Assembly: GCF_029227915.1 (NCBI RefSeq)
Contig: NC_079885.1
Span: 14,147,001 to 14,211,000 of the forward strand
DNA: 64,000 nucleotides
Direction: 5' to 3'
Origin: Hydractinia symbiolongicarpus
Lineage: Eukaryota; Cnidaria; Hydrozoa; Anthoathecata; Hydractiniidae
The position numbers were made by a program, and so were the translations under genes. The notes below the pieces were generated by a model that saw only the letters and a program-made list of their open reading frames with translations, was not told the origin of the DNA and did not search any database. Positions 1-9,403 of the stretch are shown piece by piece (position 1 is the first letter of the stretch; each line of letters opens with the position of its first letter).

Positions 1-184
1 ACTTTTTACCGGAAATCTTAAAGTGCATGGTTGTCGTAAATAATGGATAGCGCTTAAAAAGAGCTTTCAAATGCACATAAACACGAACTATTTCCGATCA
101 CCCAGTCAAGAATTATGATCTTTAAAATTTGAACCATTTTCGATGTAATGTGCTAATAAATCGTAGATATCTGCCCGTATGTTT

Positions 185-303
185 GTCTACGACCATACCA
201 CGATGAACACACCTGTTCTCGTCCGATCACGGAAGTTAAGCATCGTCGGGCCGGGATAGTACTTGGATTGGGGACCGCCTGGGAACTCCCGGTGTCGTAG
301 GCT
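185..303 (+). rRNA. 5S rRNA: 5S rRNA copy 1
   Basis: Differs from consensus (copy 2) only at G85T, in the C-box part of the internal promoter. Same G85T in copies 4 and 8. The spacer upstream is cut by the left edge of the window but its promoter region is complete. Confidence 0.97.
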
Positions 304-409
304 ATTGACTTTTTCACGTTACATTATTTATCATTACGACTGTGACGTATCTTTTTTACGCAATAACCGCTGAGTAAATCAAGTAAGAGACATGATTAGA
401 AGTTGCTTT

Positions 410-422
410 CCCTTAAAAAGGG
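410..422 (+). other. Short hairpin CCCTT-AAA-AAGGG in the spacer (example)
   Basis: Five-pair inverted repeat with a three-base loop. It is destroyed in the other two spacer classes (AGCAAAACGG and AGAAAAACGG), so it is not essential. Its complement carries TTTTT, which could stop polymerase III on the other strand. Confidence 0.4.
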
Positions 423-481
423 CTACAATCTTGCTGCAATAAATTCGCCACGTCGCAAATGAATGGATTACGAGCGTCAGA

Positions 482-509
482 CAAAGTAAATGGCGATGTA
501 CTTACTTTG
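482..509 (+). other. Spacer inverted repeat CAAAGTAA/TTACTTTG (example)
   Basis: Eight perfect pairs around the 12-base loop ATGGCGATGTAC. CTTTGTC at 520-526 could compete for the left arm (GACAAAG). The AAAGAAAATGG and GTAGTTACTTTG variants keep only the CAAAG/CTTTG part. Confidence 0.5.
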
Positions 510-721
510 CTAACTAACTTTGTCATATGAAAATTAAGTCTGAAAGTACCCTAAATTGCCTTCGTTGGAACTTTTTACCGGAAATCTTAAAGTGCATGGT
601 TGTCGTAAATAATGGATAGCGCTTAAAAAGAGCTTTCAAATGCACATAAACACGAACTATTTCCGATCACCCAGTCAAGAATTATGATCTTTAAAATTTG
701 AACCATTTTCGATGTAATGTG

Positions 722-753
722 CTAATAAATCGTAGATATCTGCCCGTATGTTT
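722..753 (+). promoter_or_regulatory. Upstream promoter region of a 5S gene (example: copy 2)
   Basis: AATAAAT lies at -30 to -24 and TAGATATCTGCCCG at about -21 to -8. Both are kept in nearly every copy while the sequence 40-110 bp upstream varies in blocks. A TATA-like element near -30 is known upstream of 5S genes in several invertebrates and fungi, where it helps place polymerase III; that role here is inferred. Variants: AAAAAAT (copy 74), AGTAAAT (copies 84 and 113), AGATGTCTG and AGACATCTG in place of AGATATCTG. Confidence 0.6.
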
Positions 754-872
754 GTCTACGACCATACCACGATGAACACACCTGTTCTCGTCCGATCACG
801 GAAGTTAAGCATCGTCGGGCCGGGATAGTACTTGGATGGGGGACCGCCTGGGAACTCCCGGTGTCGTAGGCT
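754..872 (+). rRNA. 5S rRNA: 5S rRNA copy 2 (reference, equals consensus)
   Basis: 5S rRNA of the large ribosomal subunit, transcribed by RNA polymerase III with TFIIIA. The 119 bases fold as a standard 5S. Helix I pairs bases 1-9 with 110-118 (one U.G). Helix II pairs 16-21 ACGATG with 57-62 CATCGT. Helix III pairs 28-31 with 44-48 around a bulge and closes loop C (TTCTCGTCCGAT). Helix V pairs 67-72 CCGGGA with 103-108 TCCCGG. The start is set at GTCTACG because this strand closes helix I; the end is the T after GGC. ATTGACTTTTT follows, so the primary transcript probably carries a short 3' tail that is trimmed. The sequence is of animal type. Twenty-two other complete copies in the window are identical. 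Confidence 0.98.
803..850 (+). promoter_or_regulatory. Internal control region of 5S (example: copy 2)
   Basis: By position in the 5S family, bases about 50-64 form the A-box (AGTTAAGCATCGTCG), 67-72 the intermediate element and 80-97 the C-box (TGGATGGGGGACCGCCTG). These bind TFIIIA/TFIIIC for RNA polymerase III. Most copies keep the A-box; changes concentrate at 85, 88 and 89 in the C-box. Confidence 0.8.
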
Positions 873-878
873 ATTGAC

Positions 879-883
879 TTTTT
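879..883 (+). terminator. RNA polymerase III terminator, T5 (example: copy 2)
   Basis: GACTTTTTCACG begins six bases after the mature 3' end. The T5 run is kept in almost all copies; it is four T after copies 98, 100 and 111. A second, longer T-run (ATCTTTTTTACG) lies about 40 bp further on and could act as a backup. Confidence 0.85.
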
Positions 884-884
884 C

Positions 885-917
885 ACGTTACATTATTAAT
901 CATTACGACTGTGACGT
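885..917 (+). other. Inverted repeat just after the terminator, wobble form (copy 2)
   Basis: ACGTTACA and TGTGACGT are separated by 17 bases. As RNA the arms pair over eight positions with one G.U. As DNA they carry TGACGT, the half-site bound by CREB/ATF-family factors. Present after almost every copy. Confidence 0.6.
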
Positions 918-1322
918 CTCTTTGTTACGCAATAGCCGCTGAGTAAATCAAGAAAGAGACATGATTAGAAGTTGCTTTCCCAGCAAAACGGCTACAATCG
1001 TGCTGCAATAAATGCGCCACGTCGCAAATGAATGGATTACGAGCGTCAGACAAAGAAAATGGCGATGTACTTACTTTGCTAACTAACTTTGTCATATGAA
1101 AATTAAGTCTGAAAGTACCCTAAATTGCCTTCGTTGGAACTTTTTACCGGAAATCTTAAAGCGCATTATTGTCGTAAAGAATCGATAGCGCTTAAAAAGA
1201 GCTTTCAAATGCACATAAACACGAACTATTTCCGATCACCCAGTCAAGAATTATGATCTTTAAAATTTGAACCATTTTCGATGTAATGTGCTAATAAATC
1301 GTAGATATCTGCCCGTTTGTTT

Positions 1323-1441
1323 GTCTACGACCATACCACGATGAACACACCTGTTCTCATCCGATCACGGAAGTTAAGCATCGTCGGGCCGGGATAGTAC
1401 TTGGATGGGGGACCGCCTGGGAACTCCCGGTGTCGTAGGCT
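1323..1441 (+). rRNA. 5S rRNA: 5S rRNA copy 3, A37 allele
   Basis: Only G37A, in hairpin loop C, so no stem is affected. First example in the window of the commonest alternative allele. Followed by the perfect form of the ACGTCACA/TGTGACGT inverted repeat. Confidence 0.97.
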
Positions 1442-1453
1442 ATTGACTTTTTC

Positions 1454-1486
1454 ACGTCACATTATTTATCATTACGGCTGTGACGT
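1454..1486 (+). other. Inverted repeat just after the terminator, perfect form (copy 3)
   Basis: ACGTCACA and TGTGACGT, eight perfect pairs with a 17-base gap. This C form of the left arm follows many but not all A37 genes (copies 3, 7, 12, 25, 51, 56, 68, 69 and others). Confidence 0.6.
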
Positions 1487-1891
1487 ATCTTTTTTACGCA
1501 ATAGCCGCTGAGTAAATCAAGTAAGAGACATGATTAGAAGTTACTTTCCCTTAAAAAGGACTACAATCTTGCTGCAATAAATGCGCCACGTCGCAAATGA
1601 ATGGATTAAGAGCGTCAGACAAAGAAAATGGCGATGTAGTTACTTTGCTAATTAACTTTGTCATATGAAAAATAAGTCTGAAAGTACCCCAGATTGCCTT
1701 CGTTGGAACTTTTTACCGGAAATCTTAAAGCGCATGGTTGTCGTAAATAATGGATAGCGCTTGAAAAGAGCTTTCAAATGCACATAAATACGACCTATTT
1801 CGGATAATCCAGTTAAGAAATATGACCTTTAATGTTTAAACCATTTTCGATGTAATGTGCTAATAAATCGTAGATATCTGCCCGTTTGTTT

Positions 1892-2010
1892 GTCTACGAC
1901 CATACCACGATGAACACACCTGTTCTCATGCGATCACGGAAGTTAAGCATCGTCGGGCCGGGATAGTACTTGGATTGGGGACCGCCTGGGAACTCCCGGT
2001 GTCGTAGGCT
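1892..2010 (+). rRNA. 5S rRNA: 5S rRNA copy 4
   Basis: G37A and C39G in loop C plus G85T in the C-box. The same triple is found in copy 8, 2,276 bp on, which marks a higher-order repeat. The spacer before it has the private wording ATAAATACGACC. Confidence 0.96.
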
Positions 2011-2460
2011 ATTGACTTTTTCACGTTACATTATTTATCATTACGACTGTGACGTATCTTTTTTACGCAATAACCGCTGAGTAAATCAAGTAAGAGACAT
2101 GATTAGAAGTTGCTTTCCCTTAAAAAGGGCTACAATCTTGCTGCAATAAATTCGCCACGTCGCAAATGAATGGATTACGAGCGTCAGACAAAGTAAATGG
2201 CGATGTACTTACTTTGCTAACTAACTTTGTCATATGAAAATTAAGTCTGAAAGTACCCTAAATTGCCTTCGTTGGAACTTTTTACCGGAAATCTTAAAGT
2301 GCATGGTTGTCGTAAATAATGGATAGCGCTTAAAAAGAGCTTTCAAATGCACATAAACACGAACTATTTCCGATCACCCAGTCAAGAATTACGATCTTTA
2401 AAATTTGAACCATTTTCGATGTAATGTGCTAATAAATCGTAGATATCTGCCCGTATGTTT

Positions 2461-2579
2461 GTCTACGACCATACCACGATGAACACACCTGTTCTCGTCC
2501 GATCACGGAAGTTAAGCATCGTTGGGCCGGAATAGTACTTGGATGGGGGACCGCCTGGGAACTCCCGGTGTCGTAGGCT
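2461..2579 (+). rRNA. 5S rRNA: 5S rRNA copy 5
   Basis: C63T and G71A. G71A turns the G71-C104 pair of helix V into an A.C mismatch. The same pair of changes recurs in copy 9. Confidence 0.96.
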
Positions 2580-3029
2580 ATTGACTTTTTCACGTTACAT
2601 TATTAATCATTACGACTGTGACGTCTCTTTTTTACGCAATAGCCGCTGCGTAAATCAAGAAAGAGACATGATTAGAAGTTGCTTTCCCAGCAAAACGGCT
2701 ACAATCGTGCTGCAATAAATGCGCCACGTCGCAAATGAATGGATTACGAGCGTCAGACAAAGAAAATGGCGATGTACTTACTTTGCTAACTAACTTTGTC
2801 ATATGAAAATTAAGTCTGAAAGTACCCTAAATTGCCTTCGTTGGAACTTTTTACCGGAAATCTTAAAGCGCATTATTGTCGTAAAGAATCGATAGCGCTT
2901 AAAAAGAGCTTTCAAATGCACATAAACACAAACTATTTCCGATCACCCAGTCAAGAATTATGATCTTTAAAATTTGAACCATTTTCGATGTAATGTGCTA
3001 ATAAATCGTAGATATCTGCCCGTATGTTT

Positions 3030-3148
3030 GTCTGCGACCATACCACGATGAACACACCTGTTCTCGTCCGATCACGGAAGTTAAGCATCGTCGGGCCGGG
3101 ATAGTACTTGGATGGGGGACCGCCTGGGAACTCCCGGTGTCGTAGGCT
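3030..3148 (+). rRNA. 5S rRNA: 5S rRNA copy 6
   Basis: A5G only; helix I pair A5-U114 becomes G.U, so the stem can still form. Shared with copy 10. Confidence 0.97.
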
Positions 3149-3598
3149 ATTGACTTTTTCACGTTACATTATTAATCATTACGACTGTGACGTCTCTTTT
3201 TTACGCAATAGCCGCTGAGTAAATCAAGAAAGAGACATGATTAGAAGTTGCTTTCCCAGCAAAACGGCTACAATCGTGCTGCAATAAATGCGCCACGTCG
3301 CAAATGAATGGATTACGAGCGTCAGACAAAGAAAATGGCGATGTACTTACTTTGCTAACTAACTTTGTCATATGAAAATTAAGTCTGAAAGTACCCTAAA
3401 TTGCCTTCGTTGGAACTTTTTACCGGAAATCTTAAAGCGCATTATTGTCGTAAAGAATCGATAGCGCTTAAAAAGAGCTTTCAAATGCACATAAACACGA
3501 ACTATTTCCGATCACCCAGTCAAGAATTATGATCTTTAAAATTTGAACCATTTTCGATGTAATGTGCTAATAAATCGTAGATATCTGCCCGTTTGTTT

Positions 3599-3717
3599 GT
3601 CTACGACCATACCACGATGAACACACCTGTTCTCATCCGATCACGGAAGTTAAGCATCGTCGGGCCGGGATAGTACTTGGATGGGGGACCGCCTGGGAAC
3701 TCCCGGTGTCGTAGGCT
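3599..3717 (+). rRNA. 5S rRNA: 5S rRNA copy 7, A37 allele
   Basis: G37A only. Gene and both flanks match copy 3, 2,276 bp upstream. Confidence 0.97.
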
Positions 3718-4167
3718 ATTGACTTTTTCACGTCACATTATTTATCATTACGGCTGTGACGTATCTTTTTTACGCAATAGCCGCTGAGTAAATCAAGTAA
3801 GAGACATGATTAGAAGTTACTTTCCCTTAAAAAGGGCTACAATCTTGCTGCAATAAATGCGCCACGTCGCAAATGAATGGATTAAGAGCGTCAGACAAAG
3901 AAAATGGCGATGTAGTTACTTTGCTAATTAACTTTGTCATATGAAAAATAAGTCTGAAAGTACCCCAGATTGCCTTCGTTGGAACTTTTTACCGGAAATC
4001 TTAAAGCGCATGGTTGTCGTAAATAATGGATAGCGCTTGAAAAGAGCTTTCAAATGCACATAAATACGACCTATTTCGGATAATCCAGTTAAGAAATATG
4101 ACCTTTAATGTTTAAACCATTTTCGATGTAATGTGCTAATAAATCGTAGATATCTGCCCGTTTGTTT

Positions 4168-4285
4168 GTCTACGACCATACCACGTGAACACACCTGTTC
4201 TCATGCGATCACGGAAGTTAAGCATCGTCGGGCCGGGATAGTACTTGGATTGGGGACCGCCTGGGAACTCCCGGTGTCGTAGGCT
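4168..4285 (+). rRNA. 5S rRNA: 5S rRNA copy 8, 118 nt, possible pseudogene
   Basis: Carries copy 4's G37A, C39G and G85T and in addition lacks A19 (ACGTGAA for ACGATGAA). The deletion removes a base of the six-pair helix II, so the RNA would be expected to fold less well. The loss happened after the block was duplicated, since copy 4 still has A19. The promoter, internal control region and terminator are otherwise intact, so it may still be transcribed. Confidence 0.93.
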
Positions 4286-4735
4286 ATTGACTTTTTCACG
4301 TTACATTATTTATCATTACGACTGTGACGTATCTTTTTTACGCAATAACCGCTGAGTAAATCAAGTAAGAGACATGATTAGAAGTTGCTTTCCCTTAAAA
4401 AGGGCTACAATCTTGCTGCAATAAATTCGCCACGTCGCAAATGAATGGATTACGAGCGTCAGACAAAGTAAATGGCGATGTACTTACTTTGCTAACTAAC
4501 TTTGTCATATGAAAATTAAGTCTGAAAGTACCCTAAATTGCCTTCGTTGGAACTTTTTACCGGAAATCTTAAAGTGCATGGTTGTCGTAAATAATGGATA
4601 GCGCTTAAAAAGAGCTTTCAAATGCACATAAACACGAACTATTTCCGATCACCCAGTCAAGAATTATGATCTTTAAAATTTGAACCATTTTCGATGTAAT
4701 GTGCTAATAAATCGTAGATATCTGCCCGTATGTTT

Positions 4736-4854
4736 GTCTACGACCATACCACGATGAACACACCTGTTCTCGTCCGATCACGGAAGTTAAGCATCGTTGG
4801 GCCGGAATAGTACTTGGATGGGGGACCGCCTGGGAACTCCCGGTGTCGTAGGCT
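4736..4854 (+). rRNA. 5S rRNA: 5S rRNA copy 9
   Basis: C63T and G71A, as in copy 5 (offset 2,275 bp because of the deletion in copy 8). The downstream spacer reads GACATTATTAG where most copies have GACATGATTAG. Confidence 0.96.
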
Positions 4855-5304
4855 ATTGACTTTTTCACGTTACATTATTAATCATTACGACTGTGACGTC
4901 TCTTTTTTACGCAATAGCCGCTGAGTAAATCAAGAAAGAGACATTATTAGAAGTTGCTTTCCCAGCAAAACGGCTACAATCGTGCTGCAATAAATGCGCC
5001 ACGTCGCAAATGAATGGATTACGAGCGTCAGACAAAGAAAATGGCGATGTACTTACTTTGCTAACTAACTTTGTCATATGAAAATTAAGTCTGAAAGTAC
5101 CCTAAATTGCCTTCGTTGGAACTTTTTACCGGAAATCTTAAAGCGCATTATTGTCGTAAAGAATCGATAGCGCTTAAAAAGAGCTTTCAAATGCACATAA
5201 ACACAAACTATTTCCGATCACCCAGTCAAGAATTATGATCTTTAAAATTTGAACCATTTTCGATGTAATGTGCTAATAAATCGTAGATATCTGCCCGTAT
5301 GTTT

Positions 5305-5423
5305 GTCTGCGACCATACCACGATGAACACACCTGTTCTCGTCCGATCACGGAAGTTAAGCATCGTCGGGCCGGGATAGTACTTGGATGGGGGACCGCCT
5401 GGGAACTCCCGGTGTCGTAGGCT
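5305..5423 (+). rRNA. 5S rRNA: 5S rRNA copy 10
   Basis: A5G only, as in copy 6. The similarity to the previous higher-order repeat ends a few tens of bases downstream. Confidence 0.97.
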
Positions 5424-5873
5424 ATTGACTTTTTCACGTTACATTATTAATCATTACGACTGTGACGTATCTTTTTTACGCAATAGCCGCTGAGTAAATC
5501 AAGAAAGAGACATGATTATAAGTTGCTTTCCCAGCAAAACGGCTACAATCGTGCTGCAATAAATGCGCCACGTCGCAAATGAATGGATTACGAGCGTCAG
5601 ACAAAGAAAATGGCGATGTACTTACTTTGCTAATTAACTTTGTCATATGAAAATTAAGTCTGAAAGTACCCTAGATTGCATTCGTTGGAACTTTTTACCG
5701 GAAATCTTAAAGCGCATGGATGTCGTAAATAATGGATAGCGCTTAAAAAGAGCTTTCAAATGAACATAAACACGACCTATTTCGGATAAACCAGTCAAGA
5801 AATATGATCTTTAAAGCTTTAATCATTTTCGATGTAATGTGCTAATAAATCGTAGATATCTGCCCGTTTGTTT

Positions 5874-5992
5874 GTCTACGACCATACCACGATGAACTCA
5901 CCTGTTCTCGTCCAATCACGGAAGTTAAGCATCGTCGGGCCGGGATAGTACTTGGATGGGGGAACCGCCAGAAACTCCTGGTTTCGTAGGCT
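5874..5992 (+). rRNA. 5S rRNA: 5S rRNA copy 11, degenerate 3' third, likely pseudogene
   Basis: The most altered gene in the window. A25T and G41A, then an extra A after the G-run and a compensating one-base loss give GGGGGAACCGCCAGAAACTC, followed by C106T and G110T. The indel pair changes the loop D/helix IV region and the C-box, and G110T removes the C9-G110 pair of helix I. It looks like a decayed member of the G99A/C106T group. Length is still 119 nt. The spacer before it is also diverged (TTTAATCATTTTCG). Confidence 0.9.
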
Positions 5993-6441
5993 ATTGACTT
6001 TTTCACGTTACATTATTTATCATTACGACTGTGACGTATTTTTTTACGAAATAGCCGCTGAGTAAATCAAGTAAGAGACATGATTAGAAGTTGCTTTCCC
6101 TTAAAAAGGGCTACAATCTTGCTGCAATAAATGCGCCACGTCGCAAATGAATGGATTAAGAGCGTCAGACAAAGAAAATGGCAATGTAGTTACTTTGCTA
6201 ATTAACTTTGTCATATGAAAATTAAGACTGAAAGTACCCTAGATTGCCTTCGTTGGAACTTTTTACCGGAAATCTTAAAGCGCATGGTTGTCGTAATTAA
6301 TGGATAGTGCTTAAAAAGAGCTTTCAAATGCACATAAACACGACCTATTTCGGATAATCCAGTCAAGAAATATGACCTTTAAAGTTTAAACCATTTTCGA
6401 TGTAATGTGCTAATAAATCGTAGATATCTGCCCGTTTGTTT

Positions 6442-6560
6442 GTCTACGACCATACCACGATGAACACACCTGTTCTCATCCGATCACGGAAGTTAAGCAT
6501 CGTCGGGCCGGGATAGTACTTGGATGGGGGACCGCCTGGGAACTCCCGGTGTCGTAGGCT
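6442..6560 (+). rRNA. 5S rRNA: 5S rRNA copy 12, A37 allele
   Basis: G37A only. Followed by the perfect ACGTCACA inverted-repeat arm and a TTACTTTCCC wording in the spacer. Confidence 0.97.
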
Positions 6561-7010
6561 ATTGACTTTTTCACGTCACATTATTTATCATTACGACTGT
6601 GACGTATCTTTTTTACGCAATAGCCGCTGAGTAAATCAAGTAAGAGACATGATTAGAAGTTACTTTCCCTTAAAAAGGGCTACAATCTTGCTGCAATAAA
6701 TGCGCCACGTCGCAAATGAATGGATTAAGAGCGTCAGACAAAGAAAATGGCGATGTAGTTACTTTGCTAATTAACTTTGTCATATGAAAAATAAGTCTGA
6801 AAGTACCCCAGATTGACTTCGTTGGAACTTTTTACCGGAAATCTTAAAGCGCATGGTTGTCGTAAATAATGGATAGCGCATGAAAAGAGCTTTCAAATGC
6901 ACATAAACACGACCTATTTCGGATAATCCAGTTAAGAAATATGACCTTTAAAGTTTAAACCATTTTCGATGTAATGTGCTAATAAATCGTAGATATCTGC
7001 CCGTTTGTTT

Positions 7011-7129
7011 GTCTACGACCATACCACGATGAACACACCTGTTCTCATCCGATCACGGAAGTTAAGCATCGTCGGGCCGGGATAGTACTTGGATGGGGGA
7101 CCGCCTGGGAACTCCCGGTGTCGTAGGCT
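7011..7129 (+). rRNA. 5S rRNA: 5S rRNA copy 13, A37 allele
   Basis: G37A only. First gene of a two-unit block that recurs 1,140 bp later (copy 15). Confidence 0.97.
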
Positions 7130-7471
7130 ATTGACTTTTTCACGTTACATTATTTATCATTACGACTGTGACGTATCTTTTTTACGCAATAACCGCTGAG
7201 TAAATCAAGTAAGAGACATGATTAGAAGTTGCTTTCCCTTAAAAAGGGCTACAATCTTGCTGCAATAAATTCGCCACGTCGCAAATGAATGGATTACGAG
7301 CGTCAGACAAAGTAAATGGCGATGTACTTACTTTGCTAACTAACTTTGTCATATGAAAATTAAGTCTGAAAGTACCCTAAATTGCCTTCGTTGGAACTTT
7401 TTACCGGAAATCTTAAAGTGCATGGTTGTCGTAAATAATGGATAGCGCTTAAAAAGAGCTTTCAAATGCAC

Positions 7472-7478
7472 AAAAAAA
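7472..7478 (+). repeat. A7 tract spacer variant (example)
   Basis: GCACAAAAAAACACG replaces GCACATAAACACG, two bases longer. It explains the 571-bp units and nearly always goes with AGATGTCTG before the next gene (copies 14, 16, 22, 27, 31, 35, 40, 44, 50, 63, 70, 72, 75, 81 and 110). Confidence 0.8.
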
Positions 7479-7581
7479 CACGACCTATTTCGGATAATCC
7501 AGTCAAGAAATATGATCTTTAAAGTTTAAACCATTTTCGATGTAATGTGCTAATAAATCGTAGATGTCTGCCCGTTTGTTT

Positions 7582-7700
7582 GTCTACGACCATACCACGA
7601 TGAACACACCTGTTCTCGTCCGATCACGGAAGTTAAGCATCGTCGGTCCGGGATAGTACTTGGATGGGGGACCGCCTGGGAACTCCCGGTGTCGTAGGCT
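7582..7700 (+). rRNA. 5S rRNA: 5S rRNA copy 14
   Basis: G66T only, between helix II and helix V. Upstream spacer has the A7 tract and AGATGTCTG instead of AGATATCTG before the gene. Duplicate of copy 16. Confidence 0.97.
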
Positions 7701-8150
7701 ATTGACTTTTTCACGTTACATTATTTATCATTACGACTGTGACGTATCTTTTTTACGCAATAGCCGCTGAGTAAATCAAGTAAGAGACATGATTAGAAGT
7801 TGCTTTCCCTTAAAAAGGGCTACAATCTTGCTGCAATAAATGCGCCACGTCGCAAATGAATGGATTAAGAGCGTCAGACAAAGAAAATGGCGATGTAGTT
7901 ACTTTGCTAATTAACTTTGTCATATGAAAAATAAGTCTGAAAGTACCCCAGATTGACTTCGTTGGAACTTTTTACCGGAAATCTTAAAGCGCATGGTTGT
8001 CGTAAATAATGGATAGCGCATGAAAAGAGCTTTCAAATGCACATAAACACGACCTATTTCGGATAATCCAGTTAAGAAATATGACCTTTAAAGTTTAAAC
8101 CATTTTCGATGTAATGTGCTAATAAATCGTAGATATCTGCCCGTTTGTTT

Positions 8151-8269
8151 GTCTACGACCATACCACGATGAACACACCTGTTCTCATCCGATCACGGAA
8201 GTTAAGCATCGTCGGGCCGGGATAGTACTTGGATGGGGGACCGCCTGGGAACTCCCGGTGTCGTAGGCT
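8151..8269 (+). rRNA. 5S rRNA: 5S rRNA copy 15, A37 allele
   Basis: G37A only; second member of the 1,140-bp duplication, matching copy 13 including the flank GATTGACTTCG. Confidence 0.97.
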
Positions 8270-8721
8270 ATTGACTTTTTCACGTTACATTATTTATCAT
8301 TACGACTGTGACGTATCTTTTTTACGCAATAACCGCTGAGTAAATCAAGTAAGAGACATGATTAGAAGTTGCTTTCCCTTAAAAAGGGCTACAATCTTGC
8401 TGCAATAAATTCGCCACGTCGCAAATGAATGGATTACGAGCGTCAGACAAAGTAAATGGCGATGTACTTACTTTGCTAACTAACTTTGTCATATGAAAAT
8501 TAAGTCTGAAAGTACCCTAAATTGCCTTCGTTGGAACTTTTTACCGGAAATCTTAAAGTGCATGGTTGTCGTAAATAATGGATAGCGCTTAAAAAGAGCT
8601 TTCAAATGCACAAAAAAACACGACCTATTTCGGATAATCCAGTCAAGAAATATGATCTTTAAAGTTTAAACCATTTTCGATGTAATGTGCTAATAAATCG
8701 TAGATGTCTGCCCGTTTGTTT

Positions 8722-8840
8722 GTCTACGACCATACCACGATGAACACACCTGTTCTCGTCCGATCACGGAAGTTAAGCATCGTCGGTCCGGGATAGTACT
8801 TGGATGGGGGACCGCCTGGGAACTCCCGGTGTCGTAGGCT
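8722..8840 (+). rRNA. 5S rRNA: 5S rRNA copy 16
   Basis: G66T only, as in copy 14. The following spacer lacks six bases near 9074, so the next gene starts only 563 bp on. Confidence 0.97.
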
Positions 8841-9060
8841 ATTGACTTTTTCACGTTACATTATTTATCATTACGACTGTGACGTATCTTTTTTACGCAA
8901 TAGCCGCTGAGTAAATCAAGTAAGAGACATGATTAGAAGTTGCTTTCCCTTAAAAAGGGCTACAATCTTGCTGCAATAAATTCGCCACGTCGCAAATGAA
9001 TGGATTACGAGCGTCAGACAAAGTAAATGGCGATGTACTTAGTTTGCTAACTAACTTTGT

Positions 9061-9080
9061 CATATGAAAATTAAAAGTAC
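9061..9080 (+). other. Six-base deletion in the spacer before copy 17
   Basis: CATATGAAAATTAAAAGTAC replaces the usual form with GTCTGA between TTAA and AAGTAC. It occurs once and gives a 563-bp unit. Confidence 0.85.
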
Positions 9081-9284
9081 CCTAAATTGCCTTCGTTGGA
9101 ACTTTTTACCGTAAATCTTAAAGCGCATTATTGTCGTAAAGAATCGATAGCGCTTAAAAAGAGCTTTCAAATGCACATAAACACGAACTATTTCCGATCA
9201 CCCAGTCAAGAATTATGATCTTTAAAGCTTAAACCATTTTCGATGTAATGTGCTAATAAATCGTAGATATCTGCCCGTTTGTTT

Positions 9285-9403
9285 GTCTACGACCATACCA
9301 CGATGAACTCACCTGTTCTCGTCCGATCACGGAAGTTAAGCATCGTTGGGCCGGGATAGTACTTGGATGGGGGACCGCCTGGAAACTCCTGGTGTCGTAG
9401 GCT
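9285..9403 (+). rRNA. 5S rRNA: 5S rRNA copy 17, G99A/C106T type
   Basis: A25T, C63T, G99A and C106T. C106T changes helix V pair G69-C106 to G.U, so pairing is kept. The base run after the gene is GCTTTTGAC in place of GCTATTGAC. Confidence 0.96.

Larger units (their letters stand above)
304..753 (+). other. Intergenic spacer, CCCTTAAAAAGGG class (example)
   Basis: Spacer of 450 bp between copies 1 and 2; representative of the commonest kind. Order: terminator, inverted repeat, T6 run, TTTCCCTTAAAAAGGGCTACAATCTTG module, conserved CACGTCGCAAATGAATGG block, CAAAGTAA/TTACTTTG inverted repeat, conserved GTCATATGAAAATTAAG, GGAACTTTTTACCGG, a variable 100-bp region and the next promoter. No open frame, RNA gene or mobile element seen. 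Confidence 0.85.
873..1322 (+). other. Intergenic spacer, CCCAGCAAAACGG class (example)
   Basis: Same layout as the previous spacer, but the module reads TTTCCCAGCAAAACGGCTAC with AATCGTGCTGC, and the bases beyond the terminator are ATTATTAATC. This spacer has TCTCTTTGTTACGC where later ones have TTTTTTACGC. Nothing else is encoded. Confidence 0.85.
1561..5467 (+). repeat. Four-unit higher-order repeat (about 2,276 bp)
   Basis: Copies 4-7 resemble copies 8-10 and on, with the shared triple G37A/C39G/G85T, the C63T/G71A pair and A5G. Copies 1-3 look like the same block lacking the A5G unit. Limits are approximate. Confidence 0.75.
6663..8980 (+). repeat. Two-unit tandem duplication (1,140 bp)
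   Basis: Copies 13-14 and 15-16 match in genes (G37A, then G66T) and in spacers, including GATTGACTTCG and the A7 tract. Divergence begins near 8981 (AATTCGCC versus AATGCGCC). Confidence 0.88.

Noticed and set aside
410-422. CCCTTAAAAAGGG hairpin as a bacterial-type terminator
   Set aside because: The array is nuclear animal rDNA transcribed by polymerase III, the stem is only five pairs, and two of the three spacer classes lack it.
527-590. Possible spliced-leader RNA gene in the spacer (AAAGTACCC as a donor, GGAACTTTTTACCGG as an Sm-like site)
   Set aside because: The T-run is flanked by C and ACC, unlike the Sm consensus AAUUUUUGG, no convincing flanking stems were found, and no known leader was recognised. 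Mapping this stretch to the 5' ends of mRNAs would settle it.
711-730. AATAAA strings that resemble polyadenylation signals (GCTAATAAATCG and CTGCAATAAATGCG in each unit)
   Set aside because: No polymerase II gene lies upstream of them; the first is better read as the TATA-like element at -30.
5305-5423. A5G copies as a separate functional 5S class
   Set aside because: Only two copies (6 and 10) have it and they belong to one duplicated block, so it is a single neutral change copied once.
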